Source of the DNA: Cellulomonadaceae bacterium
Lineage (GTDB): Bacteria > Actinomycetota > Actinomycetes > Actinomycetales > Cellulomonadaceae
DNA length: 6,665 nt
Direction of reading: 5' to 3'
Assembly (NCBI GenBank): GCA_031283115.1
Contig: JAITCK010000073.1
Coordinates: forward strand, 1-6,665
Part shown: positions 1 to 6,665 of the stretch, piece by piece
Layout: each line of letters starts with the position of its first letter
Numbering within the stretch: the stretch's first letter is position 1
Notes under the pieces: model-generated
Database searches by the model: none
What the model was told of the DNA's origin: nothing
The model's input: only the letters and a program-made list of their open reading frames with translations
Position numbers and translations under genes: made by a program

Positions 1-3000
1 GCTCCCTCCAATCTGACCTGCTAGGCGACCTGGACCCCCTCATGCCCGTCTGCACGGTGGGGGCATCAGATTCCGCCTCCTTCAATGAGGTGCTAGAACT
101 CCTCCACCTAGCAGGCCGGTCTCTGCCCCATGCCGTGCTGATGATGCTGCCGGAAGCTTGGGAAAACCACCGGGACATGGACCCTGCCCGCCGCGCCTTC
201 TACGAATACCACGCCAACCTCATGGAACCCTGGGACGGCCCGGCCAGCCTCACCTTCACCGACGGCACCCTCATCGGCGCTGTGCTTGACCGTAACGGCC
301 TGCGGCCTGGCCGCTATTGGGTGACCGAAGACGGCCTGGTAGTGCTCGCCTCCGAATCGGGTGTACTCGACATAGACCCGGCCACCGTGGTGCGTAGGGG
401 ACGCCTGGAACCTGGCCGCATGTTTCTGGTAGACACGGGCGACGGTCGCATCATCGAGGACGACGAAGTCAAAGGCCAACTTGCTGCCGCCAAGCCCTAC
501 CAGCAGTGGATTGACCAATACAAAATCACCCTGGAATCTCTGCCGGAGCGTGAGCACGTTGAGCATTCGTCGGCTTCGGTGGAACGTCGCCAACGGGCTT
601 TCGGGTACACGCAAGAAGAACTCAAGGTCATCCTCACCCCCATGGCTAACACGGGCGCCGAACCCCTAGGCGCTATGGGCACTGACACGCCCATCGCTGT
701 GCTGTCGGCCCGACCCCGCCTGCTTTTCGACTACTTCACGCAAATGTTCGCCCAAGTGACTAACCCGCCGCTGGATGCGATTCGGGAAGAACTGGTCACC
801 TCGCTGGGGTCGGCCATCGGCCCGGAACCCAACATTCTCAACGACGTTCCTGAGCACGCCCGCAAGGTGGTGCTCCAGTTCCCTGTCATCGACAACGACC
901 AACTGGCCCGCATCACCCACATCGGCCGCGACGAACGCCTGGAAGGCATCTTCCGATCCCACACCGTGCGCGGTCTCTACGACGTAGCAGGCGGAGGAGA
1001 CGCCCTACGTAAACGGCTCCGCGAGATTTGGGCTGAGGTAGATGCCGCCATTGACGACGGCGCCACGCAGATCATCTTGTCTGACCGCGAATCCAACGCC
1101 CACCAGGCCCCAATACCGTCCCTGCTGCTGTGTTCGGCCGTCCACCACCACCTGCTGCGGCAACACACCCGCACCCGCATTTCGCTGGTGGTTGAGGCTG
1201 GTGACGTGCGGGAAGTCCACCATGTGGCCCTGCTTATCGGCTATGGGGCGGCCTGCGTCAACCCTTACCTGGCCATGGAAACAGTCGAAAACCTGGCCCG
1301 CAGCGGCTACCTGGCCGTTGACCCGGCCACAGCCGTGAAAAACCTCATTTACGCCCTGGGTAAGGGGGTGCTCAAAGTCATGTCCAAGATGGGTATTTCC
1401 ACCATCATGTCGTACCGGGGCGCCCAAGTCTTTGAGGCGGTAGGCCTGTCCCAAGCTGTCATCGACATGCACTTCACAGGCACCACCTCCCGTATCGGCG
1501 GGGTTGGCCTCAACGTGGTTGCTGCCGAAGTGGCCGCCCGCCATGCCGAGGCCTACCCCACCTCCGGCAACCCGGACCCCCACCGCCGCTTGACCACAGG
1601 CGGTGAATACCAGTGGCGGCGTGAAGGTGAAGAACACCTGCTGGACCCGGAAACCATCTTCCGCCTGCAACAAGCCACCCGTAAAGGCTCGATGGAAGAC
1701 TTCCACAAGTATTCGCGCCGCGTGGACGAACAGTCCCGCCGCCTGCTCACCCTGCGCGGCCTCATGCGGTTCGCCCCCGACCGGGAACCCATCAGCATCG
1801 ACCAAGTGGAGCCGGTCAGCGAGATTGTCAAACGCTTCTCCACCGGTGCAATGAGTTTCGGGTCTATCAGCCAGGAGGCTCACGAAACCCTGGCCCGGGC
1901 CATGAACTCCATTGGCGCCCGATCCAACACGGGTGAAGGCGGCGAACGCCCCGACCGCCTCTACAACCCAGACATTCGCAGCCGGGTCAAGCAGGTGGCA
2001 TCAGGCCGCTTTGGCGTCACGTCGGAATACCTGACCCAGGCCGACGATATCCAAATCAAATTGGCCCAGGGTGCTAAGCCGGGCGAAGGCGGCCAGTTGC
2101 CCCCGGCCAAGGTGTACCCCTGGGTGGCGGAAGTCCGCCACTCCACCCCCGGTGTGGGCCTCATCTCGCCCCCACCCCACCACGACATTTACTCCATTGA
2201 AGACCTAGCCCAACTCATCCACGACCTCAAAAACGCCAACCCGGCAGCCCGCATCCACGTCAAACTCGTCTCCGAGTTCGGGGTGGGAACGGTTGCGGCA
2301 GGCGTGTCCAAGGCCCATGCGGACGTGGTGCTCATTTCCGGCCACGACGGCGGCACGGGCGCCTCCCCCCTCACCTCCCTCAAACATGCGGGCACCCCCT
2401 GGGAGATTGGCCTAGCCGAAACCCAGCAAACCCTAGTCCTCAACAACCTGCGCGACCGCATCGTCGTTCAGGTGGACTGCCAACTGCGCACAGGCCGCGA
2501 CGTCGTCATCGGCGCCCTGCTGGGGGCCGAAGAGTTCGGCTTCGCCCAAGCCCCCATGGTGGTGATGGGCTGCGTGATGATGCGGGTCTGCCACCTGGAC
2601 ACCTGCCCTACCGGCGTGGCCACCCAAAACCCGGAACTACGGGGCCGTTTCACCGGCGACCCCCAACACGTCATCAACTTCTTCACCCTCATCGCCCAAG
2701 AAGTCCGCGAACACCTGGCCGCCCTAGGCTTCGCCACCCTGGATGAAGCCATCGGCCAGGTTCAAGTGCTGGACACCCGCCACGCCATCGACCACTGGAA
2801 GGCCCAAGGCTTAGACCTCGCCCCCGTGCTGGAACGGCCCGTTCCTGTCGAAGGCTCACAGTTACGCCAAGTCACAACTCAAAACCACGGCCTAGACAAG
2901 GCCCTAGACAACCAGCTCATCGCCGCCGCCGCTCCAGCCCTTGTCGACAACCGAGACCAAGCCCAGCCCGTCACTGTTTCCCTGCCCGTGCGTAACGTCA

Positions 3001-3785
3001 ACCGGACGGTAGGCACCATGCTGGGCCACGAAGTGACCAAACGCTACGGCGCTCAAGGCCTCGAACCGGGCACCATCGACGTGACCCTCACCGGTTCGGC
3101 CGGACAATCGGCGGGCGCCTTCCTGCCGCGCGGCATCACCCTGCGCCTCGTGGGCGACGCCAACGACTACGTAGGCAAGGGCCTGTCTGGCGGTCGCATC
3201 GTCGTGCGGCCCGACGTGGCCTCTGCGCTAGACGGTGAAGCCAACGTCATCGCCGGAAACGTCATCGGTTACGGCGCCACCAGCGGCCAAATCTTCTTGC
3301 GAGGCCGCGTCGGTGAACGTTTTGGCGTGCGCAACTCCGGGGCAACCCTTGTCGTGGAGGGTGTGGGCGACCACGCCTGCGAATACATGACCGGCGGTAC
3401 TGTGCTGGTGCTAGGCCCCACCGGCCGCAACGTAGGAGCAGGCATGTCGGGCGGCACCGCCTACCTCCTCGACCTGCACAAAGGCGCCGTCAACACGGCA
3501 GCCCTGACCTCCAAGCAGCTGTCTGTGGAACCCTTGACCGACAGCGAATGGGACACAGTACGCGACCTGCTGAACCAGCATGTTGCCGAAACTGAATCGC
3601 CCCTTGCCAGCACCCTGCTGGAAGATCCGGCCATGACCCGAGCCCGGTTCAGTCGCATCCAGCCCGTGGGCTGGGCGCGTATCCGCCAAGAGTTCGCTCG
3701 CGCCCGCCAGGCCGGCAACGCCATGACACAAGACGACTGGGATCAGGCCTTGTGGACCGAAATTTTGGAGGTGGCTCATGGCTGA
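1..3785 (+). CDS. gltB: Glutamate synthase [NADPH] large (alpha) subunit, 5'-truncated by window edge
   Basis: This subunit takes ammonia from glutamine and uses it to aminate 2-oxoglutarate to glutamate in the cytoplasm, with electrons coming from GltD. The first full codon is at base 3. About 1260 residues are visible and, judged from mycobacterial GltB, roughly 270 are missing upstream, including the catalytic N-terminal Cys and the HNGEIN loop. Domains in order: the end of the class II glutaminase domain (to about 510, with ASDS Asp at 69-71), the central domain (about 590-1560), and the FMN-binding synthase barrel (about 1640-2800). Barrel motifs are [11 protein letters not shown] (from 1914), [10 protein letters not shown] (Lys codon 2076-2078) and [11 protein letters not shown]. 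The three [3Fe-4S] cysteines follow C-x5-C-x4-C (codons 2571, 2589, 2604). Last comes the GXGXG beta-helix (about 2940-3470). The frame is intact throughout. The family's usual Gly in VDGQLxTG is Cys here (codon 2478-2480). Confidence 0.98.
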   Translation, partial: SLQSDLLGDLDPLMPVCTVGASDSASFNEVLELLHLAGRSLPHAVLMMLPEAWENHRDMDPARRAFYEYHANLMEPWDGPASLTFTDGTLIGAVLDRNGLRPGRYWVTEDGLVVLASESGVLDIDPATVVRRGRLEPGRMFLVDTGDGRIIEDDEVKGQLAAAKPYQQWIDQYKITLESLPEREHVEHSSASVERRQRAFGYTQEELKVILTPMANTGAEPLGAMGTDTPIAVLSARPRLLFDYFTQMFAQVTNPPLDAIREELVTSLGSAIGPEPNILNDVPEHARKVVLQFPVIDNDQLARITHIGRDERLEGIFRSHTVRGLYDVAGGGDALRKRLREIWAEVDAAIDDGATQIILSDRESNAHQAPIPSLLLCSAVHHHLLRQHTRTRISLVVEAGDVREVHHVALLIGYGAACVNPYLAMETVENLARSGYLAVDPATAVKNLIYALGKGVLKVMSKMGISTIMSYRGAQVFEAVGLSQAVIDMHFTGTTSRIGGVGLNVVAAEVAARHAEAYPTSGNPDPHRRLTTGGEYQWRREGEEHLLDPETIFRLQQATRKGSMEDFHKYSRRVDEQSRRLLTLRGLMRFAPDREPISIDQVEPVSEIVKRFSTGAMSFGSISQEAHETLARAMNSIGARSNTGEGGERPDRLYNPDIRSRVKQVASGRFGVTSEYLTQADDIQIKLAQGAKPGEGGQLPPAKVYPWVAEVRHSTPGVGLISPPPHHDIYSIEDLAQLIHDLKNANPAARIHVKLVSEFGVGTVAAGVSKAHADVVLISGHDGGTGASPLTSLKHAGTPWEIGLAETQQTLVLNNLRDRIVVQVDCQLRTGRDVVIGALLGAEEFGFAQAPMVVMGCVMMRVCHLDTCPTGVATQNPELRGRFTGDPQHVINFFTLIAQEVREHLAALGFATLDEAIGQVQVLDTRHAIDHWKAQGLDLAPVLERPVPVEGSQLRQVTTQNHGLDKALDNQLIAAAAPALVDNRDQAQPVTVSLPVRNVNRTVGTMLGHEVTKRYGAQGLEPGTIDVTLTGSAGQSAGAFLPRGITLRLVGDANDYVGKGLSGGRIVVRPDVASALDGEANVIAGNVIGYGATSGQIFLRGRVGERFGVRNSGATLVVEGVGDHACEYMTGGTVLVLGPTGRNVGAGMSGGTAYLLDLHKGAVNTAALTSKQLSVEPLTDSEWDTVRDLLNQHVAETESPLASTLLEDPAMTRARFSRIQPVGWARIRQEFARARQAGNAMTQDDWDQALWTEILEVAHG
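3767..3771 (+). promoter_or_regulatory. Ribosome binding site of gltD, inside gltB
   Basis: GGAGG lies six bases before the ATG at 3778, within the last codons of gltB. It fixes the gltD start at 3778, which is also where the protein begins with the MADPxGF sequence usual for actinobacterial GltD. Because the ribosome ending gltB at 3785 sits on this start, translational coupling is likely (inference). Confidence 0.8.
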
Positions 3786-5247
3786 CCCGCAAGGATTCCA
3801 GACAATCCGCGACCGTCAACTACCCCCCAACCGGCCCGTCGCCGTGCGCCTACGCGACTGGAAAGACGTCCACGAAATCCTCGCAGACGGCCAACCCTGG
3901 ATTACCGACCAGGCCAGCCGCTGCATGGACTGCGGCGTGCCCTTCTGCCACCAAGGCTGCCCCCTAGGCAACCTCATCCCCGAATGGAACGACCTGGCCT
4001 GGCGAGGCCAATGGCCGGACGCCGTCGAACGGATGCACGCCACCAACAACTTCCCCGAATTCACGGGCCGCATCTGCCCGGCCCCCTGCGAATCCGCCTG
4101 CGTACTGGGCATCCACCAGCCGCCCGTCACCATCCGCAACATTGAGCAGACCATCGCCGACGCCGAACACGACGGCGGCCTGATGACCCCCCGCATCCCC
4201 ACCCGGCTGACGGGCGCAACCGTGGCCGTAGTCGGATCCGGTCCCTCCGGCCTGGCCTGCGCACAACAGTTGACGCGGGCCGGCCACACCGTTGTCGTCT
4301 ATGAACGCGACGACGCCATCGGCGGCCTGCTCCGCTACGGCATCCCCGACTTCAAGATGGAAAAACACCTCATCGACCGCCGACTAGAACAGATGGAAGC
4401 CGAAGGCACCCGCTTCCGACCCAGCGTCACCATCGGCAAAGACATCACCTGGGATGCCCTGCGCCGCCGCTTCGACGCCGTCGTCGTCGCCATCGGCTCC
4501 ACCCTACCCAACGACCTTCCCCTGCCAGGCCGCAAACTTGACGGAATCCACTACGCCATGGACTTCCTCAAACCAGCCAACCGCATCCAAGCAGGCAAAC
4601 CCATCGCCAACGACGCCCCCAACGCCGCCGGTAAACACGTGGTCATCATCGGCGGCGGCGACACCGGATCCGACTGCCTAGGCACCTCCCTGCGTCAAGG
4701 CGCCGCCTCCGTGACCACCCTGTCCGTTGTCGACAAAGCCCCCGACGACCGCCCCGACAACCAACCCTGGCCCACCATGCCCATGGTGTTCAAACTGTCC
4801 AGTTCCCACGAAGAAGGCGGCACCGTCGACTACCTGGCCTCAACAGTCGAATACCTGGACGACGGTCAAGGCCGCATTGCTGGCCTGCGAGTCGCCCGCA
4901 CCCACATCGACGACATGGGCCGCTTCAGCACCGTGCCAGGAACAGAACGCTTCCTCAAAGCCGACCTAGTGCTCCTATCTATCGGCTTCCGCGGACCCGA
5001 CACCTCCGCCCTCACCGACCAAGTAGGCGCAGAACTCACCCCCCGCGGACTCATCGGACGAGACGCCCGCTTCGCCACCACCGTCGACGGAATGTTCGCC
5101 TGCGGAGACGCCGGACGCGGACAATCCCTAGTGGTGTGGGCTATCGCCGAAGGCCGATCCTGCGCCGCCGCCGTCGACGCCCACCTGCAAGGCCACAGCG
5201 AACTACCAGCCCCCATCGCCCCCGGAACAATGTCGTTGCGAGGATAG
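3778..5247 (+). CDS. gltD: Glutamate synthase [NADPH] small (beta) subunit
   Basis: This FAD flavoprotein oxidises NADPH and passes electrons through iron-sulfur clusters to the FMN of GltB. Its 489 residues match the family length. An N-terminal cysteine-rich region contributes to two [4Fe-4S] clusters: [13 protein letters not shown] (C49, C52, C57, C61) and CPAPCESAC (C100, C104, C108). A first Rossmann fold has VVGSGPSG (about 151-158, FAD) followed by [14 protein letters not shown] second has [11 protein letters not shown] (290-300, NADPH). [22 protein letters not shown] (438-459) is the C-terminal FAD-contact motif, shown here by its family-typical [10 protein letters not shown] core. 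The ATG overlaps the gltB stop as ATGGCTGA, so the two genes form one operon. The last five residues, MSLRG, and the TAG stop lie in the downstream repeat; relatives have an unrelated short tail after the shared LPAPI. The catalytic domains are unaffected. Confidence 0.98.
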   Translation: MADPQGFQTIRDRQLPPNRPVAVRLRDWKDVHEILADGQPWITDQASRCMDCGVPFCHQGCPLGNLIPEWNDLAWRGQWPDAVERMHATNNFPEFTGRICPAPCESACVLGIHQPPVTIRNIEQTIADAEHDGGLMTPRIPTRLTGATVAVVGSGPSGLACAQQLTRAGHTVVVYERDDAIGGLLRYGIPDFKMEKHLIDRRLEQMEAEGTRFRPSVTIGKDITWDALRRRFDAVVVAIGSTLPNDLPLPGRKLDGIHYAMDFLKPANRIQAGKPIANDAPNAAGKHVVIIGGGDTGSDCLGTSLRQGAASVTTLSVVDKAPDDRPDNQPWPTMPMVFKLSSSHEEGGTVDYLASTVEYLDDGQGRIAGLRVARTHIDDMGRFSTVPGTERFLKADLVLLSIGFRGPDTSALTDQVGAELTPRGLIGRDARFATTVDGMFACGDAGRGQSLVVWAIAEGRSCAAAVDAHLQGHSELPAPIAPGTMSLRG

Positions 5248-5271
5248 CCTGCGGCTCTCCCCGCAACGACA
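5231..5271 (+). repeat. 41-base imperfect palindrome across the gltD stop codon
   Basis: Outer arms TGTCGTTGCGAGGA (5231-5244) and TCCCCGCAACGACA (5258-5271) pair over 14 positions with a single A/C mismatch. The 13-base centre forms a smaller perfect stem, AGCC (5246-5249) with GGCT (5253-5256) around TGC. The gltD stop TAG (5245-5247) sits near the tip. In copies 2 and 3 only the inner part of this stem can form, because the left arm is replaced by GGCGTGGA. Confidence 0.85.
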
Positions 5272-5288
5272 CCCATGCCACGTTTTTT
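5231..5288 (+). terminator. Possible transcription end of gltBD (hairpin with distal T-run)
   Basis: The strong hairpin at 5231-5271 is followed by a T6 run at 5283-5288, but 11 bases separate them, so this is not a classical intrinsic terminator. The hairpin might instead stabilise the 3' end of the gltBD message or support termination in a lineage that often tolerates poor U-tracts. No better terminator candidate was seen between gltD and pyk. Confidence 0.3.
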
Positions 5289-5320
5289 GGTGCGCCGCCG
5301 CCCCTGCGGCGCACGGCGTG
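5243..5320 (+). repeat. 78-bp repeat, copy 1
   Basis: First full copy; its first five bases contain the gltD stop codon TAG. It differs from copy 2 at eight positions, counted by eye, and all eight are transitions (C/T or A/G). Its inverted repeat at 5290-5314 is perfect. Confidence 0.88.
5290..5314 (+). repeat. GC-rich inverted repeat in copy 1 (repeated in copies 2 and 3)
   Basis: GTGCGCCGC (5290-5298) and GCGGCGCAC (5306-5314) form a perfect 9-bp stem with a 7-base loop. The same structure is at 5368-5392 and, with two mismatches, at 5446-5470. The T6 run lies directly upstream on the + strand, the reverse of the order needed for an intrinsic terminator. Confidence 0.85.
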
Positions 5321-5398
5321 GATAGCCTGCGGCTCTCCTCGCAACGATGTCCGTGTCGCGTTTTTTGGTGCGCCGCCGCCTCTGCGGCGCACGGCGTG
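5321..5398 (+). repeat. 78-bp repeat, copy 2
   Basis: Second full copy. It keeps the T6 run (5361-5366), a perfect GTGCGCCGC/GCGGCGCAC inverted repeat (5368-5376 and 5384-5392) and the inner hairpin. It is joined directly to copies 1 and 3 with no spacer sequence. Confidence 0.88.
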
Positions 5399-5476
5399 GA
5401 TAGCCTGCGGCTTTCCTCGCAACGATGTCCGTGTCGCGTTTTTTGGTGCGCCGCCGCTTCTGCGACGCATTGCGAG
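5399..5476 (+). repeat. 78-bp repeat, copy 3, with diverged 3' end
   Basis: Third copy, six differences from copy 2. Three of them fall in its last eight bases, where the sequence changes from ACGGCGTG to ATTGCGAG. The right arm of its GC-rich inverted repeat has decayed to GCGACGCAT (5462-5470), two mismatches from the perfect form. Confidence 0.87.
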
Positions 5477-5528
5477 GATAGTTATCCGCCTCACAGCGGA
5501 TGGGTTTGCGCCGCGACATGCGCGACAC
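5476..5528 (+). other. Degenerate right flank of the repeat array
   Basis: GGATA-GT-TATCC (5476-5487) is a short palindrome at the array edge. ATCCGC (5484-5489) also pairs with GCGGAT (5496-5501) around a 6-base loop. Further right, TGCGCCGC (5507-5514) repeats the left arm of the GC-rich inverted repeat, and CGCGACAC (5521-5528) is the reverse complement of GTGTCGCG found before the T6 run in copies 2 and 3. These may be remnants of an older copy, or chance in GC-rich DNA. Confidence 0.4.
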
Positions 5529-5550
5529 CCCCCAAAGGCGCTTAGATAGT
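5522..5550 (+). promoter_or_regulatory. Candidate sigma-70-type promoter for pyk
   Basis: GCGACA (5522-5527; four of six match TTGACA) is 17 bases from GATAGT (5545-5550; four of six match TATAAT). This would start transcription near 5557 and give a leader of about 100 bases. It is the best-spaced pair I found upstream of pyk, but each hexamer is only moderate. The -35 box would lie in the degenerate flank of the repeat array. Confidence 0.35.
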
Positions 5551-5612
5551 ACCCGGAGAGTTACGCCTGTGCGGGCCATTCAGGTGCGCCGGGCTGACAC
5601 CGCCATTCACGA

Positions 5613-5631
5613 GCCCCGTCAACCCCGGGGC
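5613..5631 (+). other. Small GC hairpin in the pyk leader
   Basis: GCCCCG (5613-5618) pairs with CGGGGC (5626-5631) around a 7-base loop, ending 23 bases before the pyk start codon. No T-run follows and no known riboswitch core was recognised. It could affect translation or be incidental to the GC content. Confidence 0.3.
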
Positions 5632-5641
5632 ACCCCGAGAC

Positions 5642-5651
5642 GAGGCTGGAG
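5642..5651 (+). promoter_or_regulatory. Ribosome binding site of pyk
   Basis: GAGG at 5642-5645 is nine bases before the ATG at 5655, and GGAG at 5648-5651 is three bases before it. The first spacing is near normal and the second is short, so the GAGG is the likelier site. Both support the start at 5655, which also gives the family's usual beginning, MRRAKIVCTIGPAT. Confidence 0.65.
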
Positions 5652-5654
5652 ATA

Positions 5655-6665
5655 ATGCGCAGAGCCAAGATCGTTTGCACCATCGGACCCGCTACGAGCA
5701 GCCCGGAGAACCTCCGCAAACTCATTGACGCCGGTATGGACGTCGTCCGTATCAACCGCTCCCACGGGTCATTCGAGGAGCACGAGGCCGTTTACAACAA
5801 CGCCCGCGAAGCCGCCAAAGCGGCTGGCCGTAACGTTGCCATCCTGGTTGACCTCCAGGGCCCCAAAATTCGCCTTGGCAAGTTTGTTGAGGACAAAAAA
5901 TACTTCCTCAACGTGGGCGACAAGTTCACCATCACCACCCGCGACATTGAAGGCAACCAGGAGATCGTCTCCACCACCCACAAGGGTCTGGCTGACGACG
6001 CCAAGGTAGGCGACGCCCTGCTCATCGACGACGGCAAGGTGCGCGTGCGCGTCACCGCTGTAGTCAACGGCACCGATGTGGAAACCGTCTGCGAAATCCC
6101 TGGCCCCGTGTCCAACAACAAGGGCATCAACCTTCCCGGCGCTGCCGTGTCCGTCCCCGCCATGAGCGAAAAAGACGTAGACGACCTCCGTTGGGGTCTG
6201 CGGATGGGCGCCGACTTCATCGCCCTGTCCTTCGTGCGTAACGCCAAGGACTACGACGACGTCCGCAAGGTCATGGAAGAAGAAAACCGCGTCGTTCCCG
6301 TCATCGCCAAGCTGGAGAAGCCCCAGGCTATCGAAAACCTTGAAGAGGTTATCGCAGCCTTCGACGGCTTCATGGTGGCCCGTGGCGACCTGGCCGTCGA
6401 AATGCCTTTGGCTGAGGTTCCCCTCATCCAGAAGCGCATCATCGAACTGGCCCGCCGCAACGCCAAGCCTGTCATCGTCGCCACCCAGGTGCTCGAAACC
6501 ATGACCACCAACCCCCGGCCCACCCGCGCCGAAGCCTCCGACTGCGCCAACGCCGTTCTCGACGGCGCCGACGCAGTCATGCTGTCCGGTGAAACCTCTG
6601 TGGGTGACTTCCCCATCCTCACCGTGCAGACCATGGCTGAAATCATTGAAGCCACCGAACGTCTC
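5655..6665 (+). CDS. pyk: Pyruvate kinase, 3'-truncated by window edge
   Basis: Converts phosphoenolpyruvate and ADP to pyruvate and ATP, the last step of glycolysis, in the cytoplasm. The 337 visible residues cover the first part of the catalytic A domain (1 to about 68), the B lid domain (about 69-165) and the rest of the A barrel. Roughly 140 residues, essentially the regulatory C domain, lie beyond the window. Expected active-site residues are present: R32, N34 and S36 in RINRSHG, D66 and R73 in DLQGPKIR, K219 and E221 in AKLEKP, R243-G244-D245 in ARGDLAVE, and T277 in VATQ. The conserved block PTRAEASDCANAVLDGADA follows. K71 occupies the position of rabbit Glu117, which by family knowledge marks enzymes that do not need potassium. 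Effector control cannot be judged without the C domain. It probably has its own promoter, separate from gltBD. Confidence 0.97.
   Translation, partial: MRRAKIVCTIGPATSSPENLRKLIDAGMDVVRINRSHGSFEEHEAVYNNAREAAKAAGRNVAILVDLQGPKIRLGKFVEDKKYFLNVGDKFTITTRDIEGNQEIVSTTHKGLADDAKVGDALLIDDGKVRVRVTAVVNGTDVETVCEIPGPVSNNKGINLPGAAVSVPAMSEKDVDDLRWGLRMGADFIALSFVRNAKDYDDVRKVMEEENRVVPVIAKLEKPQAIENLEEVIAAFDGFMVARGDLAVEMPLAEVPLIQKRIIELARRNAKPVIVATQVLETMTTNPRPTRAEASDCANAVLDGADAVMLSGETSVGDFPILTVQTMAEIIEATERL

Larger units (their letters stand above)
5231..5481 (+). repeat. Tandem array of a 78-bp palindromic repeat, three copies plus edges
   Basis: The phrase GATAGCCTGCGGCT starts at 5243, 5321 and 5399, and a partial GATAG starts at 5477, giving an exact 78-base period. 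Each copy has the same parts: a small AGCC-TGC-GGCT hairpin, TCCTCGCAACGA or a close variant, a T6 run (5283, 5361, 5439), and a GC-rich inverted repeat GTGCGCCGC/GCGGCGCAC. Both outer edges carry TTGCGAGGATAG (5236-5247 and 5470-5481, 234 bases apart), while the inner junctions read CGGCGTGGATAG. The array begins inside the last codons of gltD. It resembles the dispersed GC-rich palindromic repeats common between bacterial genes (resemblance judged from memory). No transposase or typical insertion-sequence ends are present. Confidence 0.9.

Noticed and set aside
1005..1883. Minus-strand 292-codon reading frame opposite gltB
   Set aside because: It is antisense to an intact, strongly conserved gene, and its sequence shows no recognisable domain. 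Long antisense frames are common in C-ending GC-rich codons.
5243..5481. CRISPR array
   Set aside because: The whole 78-base unit is repeated with no unique spacers between copies, and no cas genes are in the window.
5231..5481. Insertion sequence or transposon
   Set aside because: There is no transposase gene, no matched terminal inverted repeats at the array ends, and no clear target-site duplication. It could be a nonautonomous element, but that cannot be shown here.
5136..5549. Plus-strand 137-codon reading frame with 26-residue repeats (IACGSPRND...)
   Set aside because: It starts inside gltD in another frame and is made almost wholly of the repeat array. Peptides of the SPRND type are familiar by-products of GC-rich palindromic repeats.
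4866..5579. Minus-strand 237-codon reading frame encoding Arg/Lys-rich repeats
   Set aside because: It runs antisense to the conserved 3' third of gltD and through the 78-bp array, whose length is divisible by three and GC-rich, so open frames are expected. No protein family is recognisable.
5248..5654. tRNA, riboswitch or small protein gene in the intergenic region
   Set aside because: No cloverleaf, CCA-adjacent acceptor stem or known riboswitch core was seen. No start codon with a good ribosome binding site opens a convincing short gene.

Overview
The window is GC-rich, densely coding and C-ending in codon use. It reads as a chromosomal housekeeping segment from a high-GC Gram-positive bacterium (Actinomycetota). 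From memory, the GltB and GltD proteins look closest to the mycobacterial and streptomycete type. The pyruvate kinase has an R-I-N-R-S-H-G motif that I recall from Bifidobacterium and Actinomyces-like lineages, so an Actinomycetaceae- or Bifidobacteriaceae-like host is possible. No genus can be assigned without a search.

Layout, all on the + strand: (1) 1-3785, glutamate synthase large subunit gltB, cut at its 5' end by the window edge. (2) 3778-5247, glutamate synthase small subunit gltD, complete and overlapping gltB by 8 bases. (3) 5231-5654, a mostly intergenic stretch. It holds a palindrome lying across the gltD stop codon, three tandem 78-bp repeat copies, a degenerate right flank, and a probable promoter and leader for the next gene. 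(4) 5655-6665, the first 337 codons of pyruvate kinase pyk, cut at its 3' end.

GltB and GltD together form NADPH-dependent glutamate synthase (GOGAT), which makes two glutamates from glutamine and 2-oxoglutarate. Pyruvate kinase makes the last ATP of glycolysis and feeds pyruvate to the pathways that supply 2-oxoglutarate. A gltB-gltD-pyk order, often downstream of trp and lgt genes, is as far as I recall a known actinobacterial neighbourhood, so the genes themselves are ordinary.

The unusual part is the roughly 250-bp palindromic tandem array between gltD and pyk. It appears to have entered at the end of gltD, replacing its last codons and supplying its stop. I found no sign of a new defence, mobile or biosynthetic system.
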